From an uncultured Blautia sp. (GTDB lineage: Bacteria; Bacillota; Clostridia; Lachnospirales; Lachnospiraceae): 21,505 nt of DNA. The notes below the pieces were generated by a model. That model did not search any database. It saw nothing but the letters and a program-made list of their open reading frames with translations, and was not told the origin of the DNA. The stretch's first letter is position 1, and each line of letters begins with the position of its first letter. Where the stretch lies: positions 1 to 21,505 of the forward strand of contig CALIZJ010000096.1 in NCBI GenBank assembly GCA_938028845.1. Direction: 5' to 3'. The translations under genes and the position numbers were made by a program. Of this stretch, positions 20,452 through 21,505 are shown piece by piece.

Positions 20452-21505
20452 GAGGATTTGTATTAGAAAAAAAATCAAACAAGAGTACATTGGCTGTCCT
20501 TCTTAATTCCATTCTGTTTGTGCTGGTGGCTCTGGTATTTTGCGCGGTAATCATCGGGGCGGTGGGATTTAACCCCCTGGAAGTATATGCAAGGATGTTC
20601 AGCAGAGCCTTTCTGTCTGTGAGGGGAATCCGAAGCGCGGTGGAATCCGGCCTTCCTTTGATGCTCTGCGGGTTGGGCGTATCCATTGCGTTCCGTATGA
20701 ATCTGAATAATATCGGGGCGGAAGGTCAGTATGCGGTAGGCGCGATATTAGGCGGTGCATTTGCCTTTTATGGACCTAAGGTTCCGGGAGTCCTTGGGAT
20801 TCTTGTCCTGGCGGTCTGCTGTTTCGCGGGAGGAGCTATCTGGGCCCTTCTCAGTGCCATTCCAAAGGCTTTTTGGAATGTGGATGAGTGTATCACCACA
20901 CTGATGCTGAACTATGTCGCGCTGATCCTGCTTTCTTATCTGTGCCTGGGACCATGGAAGGCGGCTGGACAGAATGTGGGACAGACGGAGAAGATCCCTG
21001 ACAGCCTGGCGCTGGGAGAGATTCCGGGTCTGGAAGTGAGTGTGGCTTTTCCTCTGGTAATTTTGATCGCGGTTTTTATGTTTTGTTTCTATAGATATAC
21101 GACCACTGGTTATCAGATCAGTGTTATGGGAAAGAGCCTGCAGGCTGCCCGGTACGCTGGCATAAATATTAAGAGAAATATTCTTCTGGTTTTAGGTCTG
21201 AGCGGAGGGCTTGCCGGCCTCGCCGGCTTCGTACAGTTCGCGGGAATTACTGGACGTGTGCAGGAAAATATGCCCAATAACGCCGGATATACGGCGATTG
21301 TCATTGCCTATTTAAGCCGCCAGAATCCGCTGGCTGTGATCGTGGTATCCTTGCTGCTGGCAGGATTGCAGAACAGCAGTGCGACGGTACAGGTTATCGG
21401 GGTGCCGGTGCAGATTGCCACTATGATGCAGGGGGCCATTATGATCATTGTGATAGCAGGGGACTTTTTCCTTAGATATCGGATTGTATCCACGAAAAAA
21501 GGAGG
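20448..21505 (+). CDS. Nucleoside-type ABC transporter permease (3' end outside window)
   Basis: The first permease of the transporter, 352 codons to the right edge with no stop. It is very hydrophobic, with about eight or more membrane spans. VGFNPLEVYARMF near the start, then MLCGLGVSIAFRMNLNNIGAEGQYAVGAI and GLSGGLAGLAGFVQFAG, are hallmarks of the YufP/NupP-like branch of BPD_transp_2 permeases (quoted only in part). ATG 20448 overlaps the TGA of the ATPase gene, so the two are translationally coupled. A second permease gene should follow outside the window. Confidence 0.9.
   Translation, partial: MRGFVLEKKSNKSTLAVLLNSILFVLVALVFCAVIIGAVGFNPLEVYARMFSRAFLSVRGIRSAVESGLPLMLCGLGVSIAFRMNLNNIGAEGQYAVGAILGGAFAFYGPKVPGVLGILVLAVCCFAGGAIWALLSAIPKAFWNVDECITTLMLNYVALILLSYLCLGPWKAAGQNVGQTEKIPDSLALGEIPGLEVSVAFPLVILIAVFMFCFYRYTTTGYQISVMGKSLQAARYAGINIKRNILLVLGLSGGLAGLAGFVQFAGITGRVQENMPNNAGYTAIVIAYLSRQNPLAVIVVSLLLAGLQNSSATVQVIGVPVQIATMMQGAIMIIVIAGDFFLRYRIVSTKKG

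Overview
The window looks like a chromosomal segment of a gut-type Clostridia, most likely Lachnospiraceae. The grounds are strong AGGAGG-type ribosome binding sites, sigma-A promoters of Firmicute type, moderate GC, a shared ECF vitamin-transport module, a BMP-family nucleoside ABC transporter and the tig-clpP-clpX-lon-ysxC proteostasis cluster. Genus is not assigned. No transposase, phage gene or CRISPR array was seen.

Layout. 1-741 (-) is the 5' part of a secreted NMT1/SsuA-type substrate-binding protein. 924-2867 (+) is a cytosolic beta-helix glycosidase recognised as a GH120 beta-xylosidase, followed by a terminator. 3039-3109 is a solitary tRNA-Gly(CCC) with its own promoter and terminator. 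3335-5085 (+) holds a DUF2200 protein, a bacterial ferritin and ProC. A CYTH-domain phosphohydrolase/cyclase-like gene lies opposite (5122-5586). 5774-6334 (+) is a DJ-1/PfpI family protein.

6547-12874 (+) is the proteostasis block: trigger factor, ClpP, ClpX, Lon and the ribosome-assembly GTPase YsxC/EngB. 12979-16398 (+) is EcfA1-EcfA2-EcfT (energising module of vitamin ECF transporters) followed by TruA. 16417-17586 (-) is a long cation diffusion facilitator and 17785-18276 (-) an AllA-like (ureidoglycolate lyase family) protein. 18940-21505 (+) is a two-domain ABC ATPase and the first permease of a nucleoside-type transporter; the permease runs off the right edge, and the usual BMP lipoprotein gene is not directly upstream.

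The most unusual signal is a repeated 5' leader. A 53-bp block upstream of clpP (7870-7922) matches a block at 18509-18561 at 42 of 53 positions without any gap. Each copy has a CCAAATCTACCAT box, a 6-bp/5-nt hairpin, a Shine-Dalgarno and an ATG at identical spacing. In the second copy it sits behind a strong promoter and an intrinsic terminator that has no gene before it, and it leads only into a 28-codon ORF and unassigned sequence before the nucleoside transporter. A weaker version of the hairpin/Shine-Dalgarno part is in front of truA. A second dispersed hairpin family (AAGAAATAGCCG / CGGCTATTTCTT) occurs at 3193-3243 and 17691-17742.
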